A DNA stretch of 64,000 nt from Nguyenibacter vanlangensis (GCF_038719015.1 NZ_CP152276.1:2523501-2587500), one strand, 5' to 3'; positions 16,334 through 24,695 are shown, counted from the first letter of the stretch. Numbers and translations: made by a program. Notes: generated by a model not told the origin, from the letters alone.

Positions 16334-17305
16334 TCAGGCGGCCTGCTGGGGGCCGCGATAGCGGTCGAACATGCTCATCTGATGCACGCAACTGAGCGTG
16401 CAGGTGGGGGCGCAGGATTTGCTGGCATGGTATTCGCGGCGGATGTCGGCGGGGCCGTATTCCAGCAGCGGGGTGCCCGGATAGCCGCGCTGCTGCGAGC
16501 ACCAATGCACCATCCCGTCTTCGGTCACGTAGAGGTAGCGGGCGCCGGCGCGGCATTTCCAGTCATTCGGCTGCCCATGCATCAAATTCTTCTGGAACAG
16601 CCGGTAATTCAGCGTATGGACCAGCGAGGGCGAGATTTCGGTCACGCGCCGGTAGGCCTGCATCTGCGCGTCGCTGAGCGCCTTCAGCGCCCCGTGATCA
16701 TCATGCAGCACGCCGACCGAATGCTGCAATCCGTAGCGGGCGGCCGTCTCGGCGATGGTGACCACGTCCTGGGTGCGCTCGCCGGTCACGCCTAGGACCG
16801 AATTCACGTTGACCTTGAAGCGGGCATGCTGCTGCAGCAGCGCCAGCCGCCCCTCGACCGAGGAGAGGCTCTTCATCGAGACCTCGTCGGGGGTCAGGTT
16901 GTCGATGCTGACCTGCATGCCCTGCAGGCCGGCCGCGTTCAGCCGGTCGATCCAGCCCCGCGACAGGCGGAAACCGTTGGTGATCATGGTCACGATCATG
17001 CCGTGGTCGCGGGCGATGCGCACGATCCTGTCCAGGTCCGGATGCAGCAGCGGCTCGCCCCCGGTGAAGGTGATCGAGGCGGTACCGAGCCCGGCCAGGT
17101 GATCGACCCGGGCCTTGAGGTCCGCGAAGGGAACCGGGGCCGAGAAATCGTCGTACTCGTTGCAGTAGCCGCAGGCGAGGTTGCAGCGGCGCGTCACCAC
17201 CACCTGGGCCAGCAGCGGCGTATAGCGGGTGCCGATGGCCTTGGCCGCGAAGCGCGCGCCGGCACGGAGATTTTTCAAGCGGGAGGCCAGGGACATGTCG
17301 TTCAT
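16334..17305 (-). CDS. Radical SAM protein with C-terminal Cys cluster
   Basis: 323 residues. Seen: the CxxxCxxC motif in RRCNLACGYCNEYDD near residue 41, the GGEPLLHPDL motif, and ITNGFRLSRGWIDRLNAAGLQGMQVSID typical of the SAM barrel. The C-terminal part has CRAGARYLYVTEDGMVHWCSQQRG and SCAPTCTLSCVHQ, a SPASM/twitch-like arrangement that may bind an auxiliary cluster. Known: such enzymes modify peptides, sugars or lipids. It lies downstream of a GT4 glycosyltransferase gene on the same strand (81-base gap), so a glycan or lipid substrate is likelier than a peptide; this is inference. Confidence 0.82.
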   Translation of the reverse strand: MNDMSLASRLKNLRAGARFAAKAIGTRYTPLLAQVVVTRRCNLACGYCNEYDDFSAPVPFADLKARVDHLAGLGTASITFTGGEPLLHPDLDRIVRIARDHGMIVTMITNGFRLSRGWIDRLNAAGLQGMQVSIDNLTPDEVSMKSLSSVEGRLALLQQHARFKVNVNSVLGVTGERTQDVVTIAETAARYGLQHSVGVLHDDHGALKALSDAQMQAYRRVTEISPSLVHTLNYRLFQKNLMHGQPNDWKCRAGARYLYVTEDGMVHWCSQQRGYPGTPLLEYGPADIRREYHASKSCAPTCTLSCVHQMSMFDRYRGPQQAA

Positions 17306-17386
17306 CGCTGCATCGGCGCCCGGAGGGCGAGGAAAAGGGGCGCATCATAGGCAGGGTTGCGACCGAGCGAAAGCCACGATCGGACA

Positions 17387-18559
17387 TCAGGCCGCGCCAT
17401 GCCCGGTCGTGGCCGTGGCGCCGGCCGCATGCTCGGCGATCAGCCGGTCGTACCAGTCTTCGAGCAGGCGCGTCTGGCGGTGCAGGTCGAAACGGTCGGC
17501 GACGAAGGCGCGGGCGTGGCGCCCCATGGCGGCGCGTCGTCCGGCATCGGCCAGCACCGTTTCGATGGCGGCGGCCAGGGCCTCGGCGTCGCGGGGCGGG
17601 ACGATCAGGCCGCTGCGCCCTTCGTCGATGGTTTCGGGGATGCCGCCGACCCGCGCGCCGATGGACGGGACGCCGGTGGCCGCGGCCTCCAGCGCCACCA
17701 TGCCCAGCCCCTCGACGCGGCCGGTGGCGGTTTCGAGGCTGGGCACGACCAGCATCGCGGCGCGGCGCATATGCGCCAGCACGACGTCATGCGGCTGCGG
17801 GCCCAGGAAGGACACGCGGTCGGCGATGCCCAGCGCCGCCGCCTGTTCCATCAGGCGGCCCTTGAGCGGGCCATCGCCGATGATGGCGAGGCGGGCCCGG
17901 CCGTGCCGCGGCGCGAGGCGCGCGAAGGCCCGCAGCAGGTACGTCGTGCCCTTGAGTTCGACCAGCCGGGCGACATGCAGGATGGTGGGGGTTTCCTGAT
18001 CCGGCGCACGCGGGCGGATGGCGGCGCAATCCACCCCGATATAATGCACGTGCGTGCGCTCGGCCGGAAAGCCCAGCGCCAGGGCGCGGGCATGCAGGAA
18101 ATGGGAATTGCACAGGAAAAGCTGCCCCTGACGGGCCAGCGCGCGCCGATGGAGCGGATAATTCGCCCAGGCGGGCGAGCGCAGGAAATGCGCGGTCGCG
18201 AGCGTGACGTCGAAACCGTGGAAGGTGGTGACCAGCGGCACGCCGAGACGGCGCGCCAGCGGCAGGGCATAGACCCCGTCCACCCCGAAATGCGCATGCA
18301 CCAGGGCGGGGCGATGCCCGGCCAGCAGCCGCAGATAGGGCGCGGGACTGCGCGTGAGCATCTGGGCGCCGATGCGGGGATAGACCAGATGGCGCAATCC
18401 TTCGGACAGCAGCACGGTCCGGGCGCCGTCGGGTCCGAGGCCATAGCGCAGGCGACCGGTATAGAGGGGCGCATGGCGGCGCAGGGCCTGGGCCTGCTGG
18501 ACGATGAAGGTTTCGGACAGACGAAACAAATTCTGACGAAAGAGAACGATGTCGCGCAA
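17387..18559 (-). CDS. Glycosyltransferase family 4-like protein
   Basis: A GT-B fold glycosyltransferase. Seen: an N-terminal acceptor domain beginning IVLFRQNLFRLSETFIVQQAQALRR, VHAHFGVDGVYALPLARRL, VTTFHGFDVT, then the GT4 C-terminal block RVEGLGMVALEAAATGVPSIG with the E-x7-E motif and GRSGLIVPPRDAEALAAAI. The open frame runs to 18856, but the extra N-terminus is low-complexity Arg/Pro. TTG 18559 has AGGGGG six bases upstream and begins the conserved fold; ATG 18667 is an alternative. The radical SAM gene follows downstream. Confidence 0.82.
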   Translation of the reverse strand: MRDIVLFRQNLFRLSETFIVQQAQALRRHAPLYTGRLRYGLGPDGARTVLLSEGLRHLVYPRIGAQMLTRSPAPYLRLLAGHRPALVHAHFGVDGVYALPLARRLGVPLVTTFHGFDVTLATAHFLRSPAWANYPLHRRALARQGQLFLCNSHFLHARALALGFPAERTHVHYIGVDCAAIRPRAPDQETPTILHVARLVELKGTTYLLRAFARLAPRHGRARLAIIGDGPLKGRLMEQAAALGIADRVSFLGPQPHDVVLAHMRRAAMLVVPSLETATGRVEGLGMVALEAAATGVPSIGARVGGIPETIDEGRSGLIVPPRDAEALAAAIETVLADAGRRAAMGRHARAFVADRFDLHRQTRLLEDWYDRLIAEHAAGATATTGHGAA

Positions 18560-18726
18560 TACGGCCCCCTGTTGGCCTGGTGCGGCCGGGTGGCACCCTA
18601 CAGAAACGGCGGGACGAGGCGAAGGGGGCGCGATCGGGTCTGGACAGGCGCGGTCCGGGGCCATAACCCGTAGCCTGTCCCCCTCCCTTTTTCTGCGGCG
18701 CCCGCGGGCGCCCGGCGCCGGATGCC

Positions 18727-19698
18727 ATGACGATACCCGCCCGCGTGCATTTCTGCTGGATCGGCCCGACCCTGCCCTGGGCCTATGTCTTCGCCGTCCT
18801 GTCGGCGGCAGCCCGGAGCGGGATGGACGAGGTGATCCTGCACCATACCGACGCACTGGCCGAGGGACCCGAAATCCGGGCGCTGCGGGCGGCGGCGCGG
18901 GTGCGGCTGTCGCGGATCGACCCGGCGGCCTATCTGGCGGCGGTCGAGCGGGCGGCGGGGATCACGGAGGGGCGACTGAGCGCGTTCTACCAGTCGGTCC
19001 CGCGTCCGGTGCAGCGGGCGGATATCCTGCGCGTGGCGATCCTGTATCGCGAAGGCGGCGTGTATCTGGACCTGGATACGATCACCGTCGCGTCGTTCCG
19101 GCCGCTGCTGGGGGCCGCGCAGTTCGTCGGCACCGAATTCATCGTCTGGCCGCAGGCGGTGTGCGCCACACGCGACCGGCGCATCCGCGCGCGGCATACG
19201 GCGCTGGCCGTGCTGCGCAGGGTGCTGCGCACCATCCCGCTTGGCTGGAAACTTTTCCGGCGGGTTACGCATCTTTACTGCCGCGGGATGAACAACGCGG
19301 CGATGGGCGCACAGGCGGGCAGCCCGTTCTTTGCGACCTGCCTGCGGCACATGCTGGCGATGTCGCCGCAGGAGCGGGTACGGCCCTATGCGCTGGGGCC
19401 GCATCTGCTGGACGCGTTGGCGGCGTGCGGGGAAAGCGGCACGTTGACGGTGCATGACCCGGCAATCTTCTACCCGATGCCGCCCGAGATTTCCGAACAT
19501 CTGTTCCGCCGCGGCCGGCATGTCCGCGCGCAGGACGTGCTGCAGCCCGGAACCTGCGTGGTGCATTGGTATGCATCGGTGCGCACCAAGCAGCGCGTCG
19601 CGCGGATTACCCCCCGATCGGTCCAAGCCGACCGGGAGCGGCAGCTATTCAGCGCGCTGGTGAGCATGGTTCTGGAAACCTTGCCCGACGAGGACTAG
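18727..19698 (+). CDS. DXD-type sugar glycosyltransferase (GT32-like)
   Basis: 323 residues. Seen: the N-terminal IPARVHFCWIGPTLPWAYVFAVLSA and the sugar-nucleotide/metal motif in RADILRVAILYREGGVYLDLDT near residue 115 (DLD as DXD). The C-terminal part has HDPAIFYPMPPE and VVHWYA. These are typical of the DXD glycosyltransferase family that builds capsular or glycolipid sugars. No signal peptide. It diverges from the GT4 gene by 167 bases, and two palindromic elements follow its stop codon. Confidence 0.82.
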   Translation: MTIPARVHFCWIGPTLPWAYVFAVLSAAARSGMDEVILHHTDALAEGPEIRALRAAARVRLSRIDPAAYLAAVERAAGITEGRLSAFYQSVPRPVQRADILRVAILYREGGVYLDLDTITVASFRPLLGAAQFVGTEFIVWPQAVCATRDRRIRARHTALAVLRRVLRTIPLGWKLFRRVTHLYCRGMNNAAMGAQAGSPFFATCLRHMLAMSPQERVRPYALGPHLLDALAACGESGTLTVHDPAIFYPMPPEISEHLFRRGRHVRAQDVLQPGTCVVHWYASVRTKQRVARITPRSVQADRERQLFSALVSMVLETLPDED

Positions 19699-19733
19699 GC
19701 TTTTTCACTGAACACCGGTTCGACAGAAAAGCT

Positions 19734-19788
19734 CTATTGTCCTGATTCCGAAATTCGCAAGCGAATTTTAGAATCGAAAGGACAATAG
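19734..19788 (+). terminator. 55-base near-perfect palindrome after the glycosyltransferase
   Basis: Outer arms CTATTGTCCT and AGGACAATAG (10 bp) surround a second stem, GATTC/GAATC plus AAATTCGC/GCGAATTT with a 2-base loop. It begins 35 bases after the glycosyltransferase stop and is followed by an AT-rich tail (AATCAATATTTT), so it could act as a terminator. It abuts the 65-bp dispersed repeat. Confidence 0.5.
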
Positions 19789-19852
19789 AATCAATATTTT
19801 AGTGGCCTGCTGATCCGAGAAATTCTCATAAGAATTTCTCGGGCAGGACACT
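19788..19852 (+). repeat. 65-bp palindromic dispersed repeat, copy 1
   Basis: An AT-rich leader (GAATCAATATTTT), then a 52-bp imperfect palindrome with ends AGTGGCCTGC and GCAGGACACT and the inner stem CCGAGAAATTC/GAATTTCTCGG. Copies 2 and 3 share the whole 65 bp; copy 4 shares only the 52-bp core. Confidence 0.88.
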
Positions 19853-19883
19853 ATGTTGTTATTTATCGAGCATCTTCACCCGT

Positions 19884-20612
19884 TCAAACGAGCATGCCGC
19901 CACCATCGACGACGAGCACCTGCCCGGTCGAAAAACCCTGTTCCATCAGGAAAAGATAGGCCTTGGCCAAATCGGCGGCTTCGCCGATCCGTCCGACGGG
20001 CAGGGCCTGGGCGGCGGCCTGATACATGGCCTGGCGCTGGGGGTCGGGCATGTCGCGCCAGAGCGGCGTGCGCACGAAGCCGGGCGAGACGATATTGACG
20101 CGCAGCGGCGCCAGTTCCACCGCCAGCGCGCGGGTCAGGCCCTCCATTGCCGCGCAGATGCTTGCCCCCAGGGTCCAACCCTGCTGAGGCGGGCGGGCGC
20201 CCGCGATGCCGGATGTCAAAACGATCGAACCGCCCGGCCGGATTGCGGACGCGGCAAATTTCGCGGCAGCCAGCGCGCCCCAATAACGGATTTCGAAGAA
20301 ATCGCGTGCGCTGTCCAACGTGAGATCGGACAGCGTGCCGCACAACAATGTTTCGCCCGCGGTGTAGACGAGGTGGTCGAATGGCCCGATCCGGGTGAAC
20401 AGGTCGCGGATCTGGTCCGCGCTGCGCAGGTCGGCGACGTGGCCCTGGGCGTTGGGCGGCAATTGCGCCAGCGTGGCCCGCACATTTTGCGGATTGTGCG
20501 ATACGACCAGCGGCACGCCCCCGGCACGGGCCACATCCCGGGCGACGGCCTGTCCGATACCCGACGTGCCGCCCAGAATGACGACCTGCTTGTTCTCGAG
20601 AGTCATGTCCAT
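19884..20612 (-). CDS. SDR family protein lacking the YxxxK catalytic motif
   Basis: 242 residues, NAD(P)-binding Rossmann fold. Seen: the cofactor motif VVILGGTSGIGQAVA at residue 9, VYTAGE (NNAG-like), Ser in IVLTSGIAG, and the C-terminal NIVSPGFVRTPLW. The segment where Tyr-x3-Lys should lie reads GWTLGASICAAMEGLTRALA, which has neither residue at the expected spacing. Known: Tyr and Lys carry out hydride-transfer catalysis in classical SDRs. Inferred: altered chemistry or a non-catalytic role. A LysR gene diverges 99 bases away, with a palindromic operator between. Confidence 0.83.
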   Translation of the reverse strand: MDMTLENKQVVILGGTSGIGQAVARDVARAGGVPLVVSHNPQNVRATLAQLPPNAQGHVADLRSADQIRDLFTRIGPFDHLVYTAGETLLCGTLSDLTLDSARDFFEIRYWGALAAAKFAASAIRPGGSIVLTSGIAGARPPQQGWTLGASICAAMEGLTRALAVELAPLRVNIVSPGFVRTPLWRDMPDPQRQAMYQAAAQALPVGRIGEAADLAKAYLFLMEQGFSTGQVLVVDGGGMLV

Positions 20613-20666
20613 GCTCCATCCCTATGACCGGATGACCCGGCAAAGGGAGGATCGCGCTGGACACAG

Positions 20667-20687
20667 CATGATTCGAGCGCAATCATG
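20667..20687. promoter_or_regulatory. LysR-type operator between SDR and LysR genes
   Basis: A perfect inverted repeat, CATGATT-N7-AATCATG, centred in the 99-base divergent gap. An additional AATCATG half site (20708–20714) overlaps the LysR start codon. Architecture suits LysR autoregulation and control of the SDR gene. Confidence 0.55.
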
Positions 20688-20711
20688 TCACTATAAGCAT
20701 GACGGACAATC

Positions 20712-21614
20712 ATGATGGACGCGCGGTTGCTGAGCGGAATCGGAACGATGATCGCGGTGGCGGAAACCGGAAACTTTGCCCGGGCTGCGGAAAGCCTGGG
20801 CTTGACCCCGTCGGGTGTCAGCCGGGCGATCGGGCGGCTGGAGCAGCGCCTGGGCGCGCGGCTGTTCAATCGCAATGCCCAGGCCACCGTCCTGACCGAA
20901 GCGGGGCGGCAGTTCGTGGCCGAGGTGACACCGCTGCTGGCCGGGATTGCCGATGCCGCGGCCCGGACCGGCGGCGAGACGCAGGCCGTGCGCGGTCGGT
21001 TGCGCGTGAATTGCGATTCCTGGTTTGCCAGCCTGATGCTGGCGCCGAAGCTGCAATCCTTTCTGGATGCCTATCCTGCGCTGACGCTGGATCTGGTCGT
21101 ACGCGATACTCTGGGCGACCTGGTGTCGGACGGATTCGACGCCGCCATCCGATTCGGCGTGCCGCAGGCGCCGGGGCCGGTGACGCGCAGATTGCTGGAG
21201 ACACGGATCCTGACCTGCGCCGCGCCGTCCTACCTGGCGCGGCATGGACGGCCGAACCACCCGTCGGCACTGGCCGATCCGGCGCATCATTGCCTGTTGT
21301 TCCGCGACCCGGCGACGGGACGGCCCTTCGACTGGGAATTCCATCGTGCCGGCGAAATCCTGAGGGTTTCCGTGCATGGACGGCTGGTGCTGAACGATGT
21401 GGCGACGTCGATCGCGGCCTGCATGGCCGGATTGGGCATTGCCCAGCCCATGGCGCTGGGCATCGACGCGGCGCTGCGCGACGGGCGGCTGGTCGAATTG
21501 TTTCCCGACTGGAACGGCGAATATTTTCCGCTGCATGCCTATTACCCGTCGCGCCATCTGCCGCCGGCCAAGGTACGGGCCTTTCTGGATTTCGTCCTGG
21601 CGGAGGTGGCGTAG
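20712..21614 (+). CDS. LysR family transcriptional regulator
   Basis: 300 residues. Seen: an N-terminal winged helix (GTMIAVAETGNFARAAESLGLTPSGVSRAIGRLEQRLGARLFNR, about residues 9–55) and a periplasmic-binding-like effector domain (about 90–300) with VRGRLRVNCDSWFASLMLAPKL. Most likely controls the divergent SDR gene, as LysR genes commonly do. Two ATG codons (20712 and 20715) are possible. The effector is unknown. Confidence 0.88.
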   Translation: MMDARLLSGIGTMIAVAETGNFARAAESLGLTPSGVSRAIGRLEQRLGARLFNRNAQATVLTEAGRQFVAEVTPLLAGIADAAARTGGETQAVRGRLRVNCDSWFASLMLAPKLQSFLDAYPALTLDLVVRDTLGDLVSDGFDAAIRFGVPQAPGPVTRRLLETRILTCAAPSYLARHGRPNHPSALADPAHHCLLFRDPATGRPFDWEFHRAGEILRVSVHGRLVLNDVATSIAACMAGLGIAQPMALGIDAALRDGRLVELFPDWNGEYFPLHAYYPSRHLPPAKVRAFLDFVLAEVA

Positions 21615-21618
21615 CGGG

Positions 21619-22542
21619 TCAGGCCGGCGGCATGGTCAGGTCCAGCACCCAGGTTTCACCCTGGAGCGGCAGGCCGAACACGGTGTGGGGAGCGGTTTCC
21701 GTCAGGCGGAAGCCGTTTCGGGCATAGAGCCGGCGGGCGCCGTCCAGCACCGTGTGGGTCCAGAGGGTGAGCCGATCATAGCCGCAATCGCGCGCAAACG
21801 CGACGCAACGTGCGATCAGTTCGCCGCCGATGCCGCGGCCGCGGGCGAAGGGTTCGACATAGAGCAGCCGCAGCCGCGCAATGCCGCCGCCTTCGTCCGT
21901 CAGCATGACGGAACCGGCCGCGACGCCGTCCAGTTCGGCCACCCAGCATTGTTCGCGCCCCGGCTTGAAATCGCGCAGGAAGGCGGCGGCGGCGTCCAGC
22001 ACCGCGACTTCGAGCCCCCTGCCCCAGCCATTTTCCTGCTGGTAGAGCAGTGCCTGCCGCGCCGCGATCTGTCCCAGATCGCCGGCGCGGAAGGGACGGA
22101 TGGCGACCGCACCGCCCGAAGCCGGGTCCAGCCGCAGCCGGGCCAGGGCCAGGGATTGCGCCACATCCCGGCGGCCCCAGCCGTCCTGATCGGCCAGCAT
22201 GGCGCGCGTGGCCTCGGCCTGGCGTTCGTCGACCGCCTGGAAGGCCGCCTGGCCGGCCGGAGAGAGCGAGAGCGGGCGGGCGCGCCCGTCGGTGCCGTCG
22301 CGGTGGCGGACGATCCAGCCGCGGGATTCGAACCGTGCCAGCATGCGGCTGACATGCGCGGGGTCCATGTCCAGAAGGCGGCGCAGATCGCTGGCCAGCA
22401 CGCGGCCGGCCCGCGCGATTTCCAGCAGCATCCTGGCCTCACCCAGGGTCAGGTCGGTGCCGAGGAAGCGCGTATTCAGCGCCCCGACCCGATGGGTATA
22501 GAAACGGTTGAATGTCCGGACGGACGTAACGGTCTGATCCAT
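21619..22542 (-). CDS. MarR-type regulator fused to GNAT acetyltransferase
   Basis: 307 residues in two domains. Residues 1–140 are a MarR winged helix, with LTLGEARMLLEIARAGRVLASDLRRLLDMDPAHVSRMLARFESRGWIVR and a wing containing RDGTDGRARPLSL. Residues 150–305 are a GNAT domain with RLRLLYVEPFARGRGIGGELIARCVAFARDCG, the acetyl-CoA loop (Q/R-x-x-G-x-G/A). This fusion type is known but its substrate is rarely established. ATG 22542 was chosen over 22599 because two palindromic operators occupy the region between 22565 and 22599. Confidence 0.87.
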   Translation of the reverse strand: MDQTVTSVRTFNRFYTHRVGALNTRFLGTDLTLGEARMLLEIARAGRVLASDLRRLLDMDPAHVSRMLARFESRGWIVRHRDGTDGRARPLSLSPAGQAAFQAVDERQAEATRAMLADQDGWGRRDVAQSLALARLRLDPASGGAVAIRPFRAGDLGQIAARQALLYQQENGWGRGLEVAVLDAAAAFLRDFKPGREQCWVAELDGVAAGSVMLTDEGGGIARLRLLYVEPFARGRGIGGELIARCVAFARDCGYDRLTLWTHTVLDGARRLYARNGFRLTETAPHTVFGLPLQGETWVLDLTMPPA

Positions 22543-22564
22543 GCCGACACCACAGCATGGATGA

Positions 22565-22599
22565 TTGACGGCGTCAACAAATGCGATTGATATCGTCAA
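22565..22599. promoter_or_regulatory. Twin palindromic operators upstream of the MarR–GNAT gene
   Basis: TTGACGgCGTCAA (22565–22577) is a perfect palindrome, and TTGATatCGTCAA (22587–22599) is a close match. Their centres are 22 bp apart, two helical turns. They lie 23–57 bases upstream of the start codon, where MarR autorepressors commonly bind. Confidence 0.62.
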
Positions 22600-22640
22600 C
22601 CATCTGGATGGCGCGCGTCGGCCGTGTCGGGGGGGGGGCC

Positions 22641-22680
22641 CGCGTCAGGGGGTCGGTGTCAGGGGGCTCGTGTCAGGGGG
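22641..22680. repeat. 14-base tandem repeat across the DeoR stop codon
   Basis: Three GTCAGGGGG blocks at exactly 14-base spacing (22644, 22658, 22672). A run of ten G (22629–22638) lies just outside. The repeat spans the 3' end of the DeoR gene, whose TGA stop is at 22659–22661. Confidence 0.6.
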
Positions 22681-23423
22681 ATGTTGAGTTGGGCCAGGCG
22701 GCCGACCCATTCCTCGTCCAGGCCGGAATCGGTAAAGACCCTGGACACCTGGTCCAGTTTTCCGACGCGATAGGTCGAGTGGCGGTTGAACTTGCTGCTG
22801 TCGGCCAGCAGATAGCGTTCGGTGGCGTGCTTCAGCATGGCCGCGTTCAGGCGGGCTTCGTCGCTGTCGGGGGTGGCGATCGTATTGTCGGGCTGCACCG
22901 CGCTGGCGCCCAGATAGAGCTGGTCGAACCACAGCCCGTCGATCACCTGTTCGGACAGGACGCCGACCACGCTGCGATTGCCCGCGCGCACGCGGCCGCC
23001 CAGCAGGATGACCTGCACCTGGTCCATGCCCATCAGCGCCTCGGCCACCGCGATATTGTTGGAGAACACCGTCAGCGGCATCGGATCGAGCCGCAGGCGG
23101 TGCGCCATCTGCAGCACGGTCGTGCCGGCATCGAAGAACACCGCCGAGCCGGGACGCAGTTGCGCGAAGGCGGCATCGGCGATCGCGCGCTTGTCTTCCA
23201 GACGCTGATGTTCACGCGCCTCGAAGGCGATTTCCATGCCGACCGTCTCGGCGATCGCGGCGCCGCCATGGGTGCGGATGATGACGCCCTGTTCTTCCAG
23301 CCGCTGGAGGTCGCGCCGGATCGTGGCCAGAGAGGCATCGACCTTTTCCGCCAGTTCGTGGATGCCGGTCATGCCGTTGAGATAGAGGTAGCGGCGAATC
23401 TGCGTCAGGCGGTCGGGGGGCAC
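22659..23423 (-). CDS. DeoR/GlpR family regulator, probable amino-sugar repressor
   Basis: 254 residues. Seen: the DeoR helix-turn-helix RLTQIRRYLYLNGMTGIHELAEKVDASLATIRRDLQRLEEQG (about residues 5–46) and the C-terminal sugar-phosphate sensor domain with AVFFDAGTTVLQMAH, LTVFSNNIAVAEAL and GYLADSSKF-like (RYLLADSSKFNR). It diverges from the GlcNAc kinase/SIS/MFS remnants and nagA. Inferred: repressor of N-acetylglucosamine catabolism with a phosphorylated amino sugar as effector. ATG 23423 starts the conserved helix. Confidence 0.87.
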   Translation of the reverse strand: MPPDRLTQIRRYLYLNGMTGIHELAEKVDASLATIRRDLQRLEEQGVIIRTHGGAAIAETVGMEIAFEAREHQRLEDKRAIADAAFAQLRPGSAVFFDAGTTVLQMAHRLRLDPMPLTVFSNNIAVAEALMGMDQVQVILLGGRVRAGNRSVVGVLSEQVIDGLWFDQLYLGASAVQPDNTIATPDSDEARLNAAMLKHATERYLLADSSKFNRHSTYRVGKLDQVSRVFTDSGLDEEWVGRLAQLNIPLTRAP

Positions 23424-23466
23424 GATGTTTCTCCCATCGAACGAAGGATTTCACCCGATTTCACTG

Positions 23467-23531
23467 GAATCAATATTTTAGTGACCTGCTGATCCGAGAA
23501 ATTCTCATAAGAATTTCTCGGGCAGGACACT
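23467..23531 (+). repeat. 65-bp palindromic dispersed repeat, copy 2
   Basis: Nearly identical to copy 1, with one change in the first arm (AGTGACCTGC). It lies 44 bases upstream of the DeoR start codon, in the divergent promoter region of the GlcNAc locus. Confidence 0.88.
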
Positions 23532-23838
23532 AGGGCGTGCGGGCGCTGCCGGCAGGATGATGATGGCACGGCCGGAATCTAGACAGGCGCCGGAATGCGG
23601 TCAATGCGGCGGCGATGACCGGCACGGCAGGAGAGGAGACGATGTCCGTGGGGGGTGAACGATCCTATAACGTCATATTCATGATCGCATAGCGCAAATT
23701 TTTGGCGAATTTCGTGAAAGAATTTCGCTCTTCGATCCAATTTCAATCATAAACGATCATATTATTGAATTGATATGAGGGGTTTCGGCTCGGAATCATT
23801 GACGCATGCGGCGACGCCCGACGGCTGGAGGAGAGAAC
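23532..23838. promoter_or_regulatory. Long divergent regulatory region of the GlcNAc locus
   Basis: About 300 bases without a credible gene. It contains an AT-rich section (23660–23775) unlike its GC-rich surroundings. GAATTTCG occurs twice in direct orientation (23707 and 23721, 14 bases apart), followed by CAATTTC at 23739. Direct repeats of this kind are typical DeoR-family operators, and the region drives the GlcNAc operon remnants. Site assignment is inference. Confidence 0.4.
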
Positions 23839-24117
23839 GTGCGGCACGATTCCGGGACGCCCTGCGTGCTGGCGCTGGACGGCGGCGGGTCCAAGACGCT
23901 GGTCCTTCTGGTCGGACGGGACGCCGCGGTGCTGGCGGTGCGCCAGGCCGGCGGATCCAACCCGTTCGACCGGCCGGACTGGCGGGCGGTGATGGCCGGA
24001 TTGCTGGCCGGCCTGCCGGACGGGATCGAAGCGGCGGTCTTCGGCATGGCGGGCTATGGCGAAAGCCGCGACGCTGAATGCGCGGGGCGTATCGGCCCGC
24101 GCGGTGCCGGGCAATGA
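23839..24117 (+). pseudogene. N-acetylglucosamine kinase remnant (BadF/BcrA family N-terminus)
   Basis: Only the first ~75 residues of a ~300-residue kinase survive. Seen: the ATP-binding start VLALDGGGSKTLVLLVG, AGGSNPFD and VFGMAGYGES, after which homology stops and 20 unrelated residues lead to a stop. GTG 23839 has GGAGGAGA upstream. The lost part carried the sugar and catalytic residues, so it cannot be a working kinase. The following SIS gene is also damaged, suggesting one deletion removed the kinase 3' end and SIS 5' end. Confidence 0.75.
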
Positions 24118-24695
24118 ATGGACGCGGCGGCGGGGCGATTACGTCCCCGCCGCGATGAAGCCGCATGTCGTCGCCCTGTCGCGCAGCGGCGAGTCGACCG
24201 AGACGGTGGCAGCGGCCCGAGACCACCCGGGCGGCGGAGACGCTGCTGAACACGGCCGATCCGCACCTGAAGAGCGTGATCGCAGGACGGTCGCACTTCG
24301 TGTTCCTGGGGGCGGGGGCGCTGTACGGCGTGGCGCGTGAGGGCGCGCTGAAGCTGCGGGAAATGAGCCTGAGCCAGACCGAGGCGCATCATCCGCTGGA
24401 ATATCGCCACGGCCCGGTCAGCCTGATCGACGAGCGGTCCTGCGTGATCGTGCTGTACCATCCGGACACGATCGCGGAGGAAGCGCTGGTCGCGCGTGAG
24501 GTGATGGCGAAGGGCGCGCGCGTGCTGGGCCTGGGCGGCCCGGGCACCGTGGAACTGCCCATTGCCGGGCCGGCCGACGTGCGGCCGCTGGTCTGCCTGC
24601 CGGTGCTGCAATTGCTGGGCGAATATGTGGCGCGGATGCGCGGGCTGGACACGCTGGCGCCGCGGCACCTGACCAAGGTCGTGACGATCGGCTGA
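24118..24695 (+). pseudogene. SIS-domain sugar-phosphate isomerase/deaminase remnant
   Basis: Two halves in different frames. Bases ~24150–24230 (one frame) encode PHVVALSRSGESTETVAAAR, the first SIS phosphate-binding loop. From ~24235 to 24695 (another frame) the second SIS domain is intact: HFVFLGAGALYGVAREGALKLREMS, EYRHGPVSLID, and the terminal LTKVVTIG. This is a GlmS/AgaS-like protein, expected to act on glucosamine 6-phosphate. The N-terminal ~80 residues and the segment between the two loops are missing. Confidence 0.74.
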
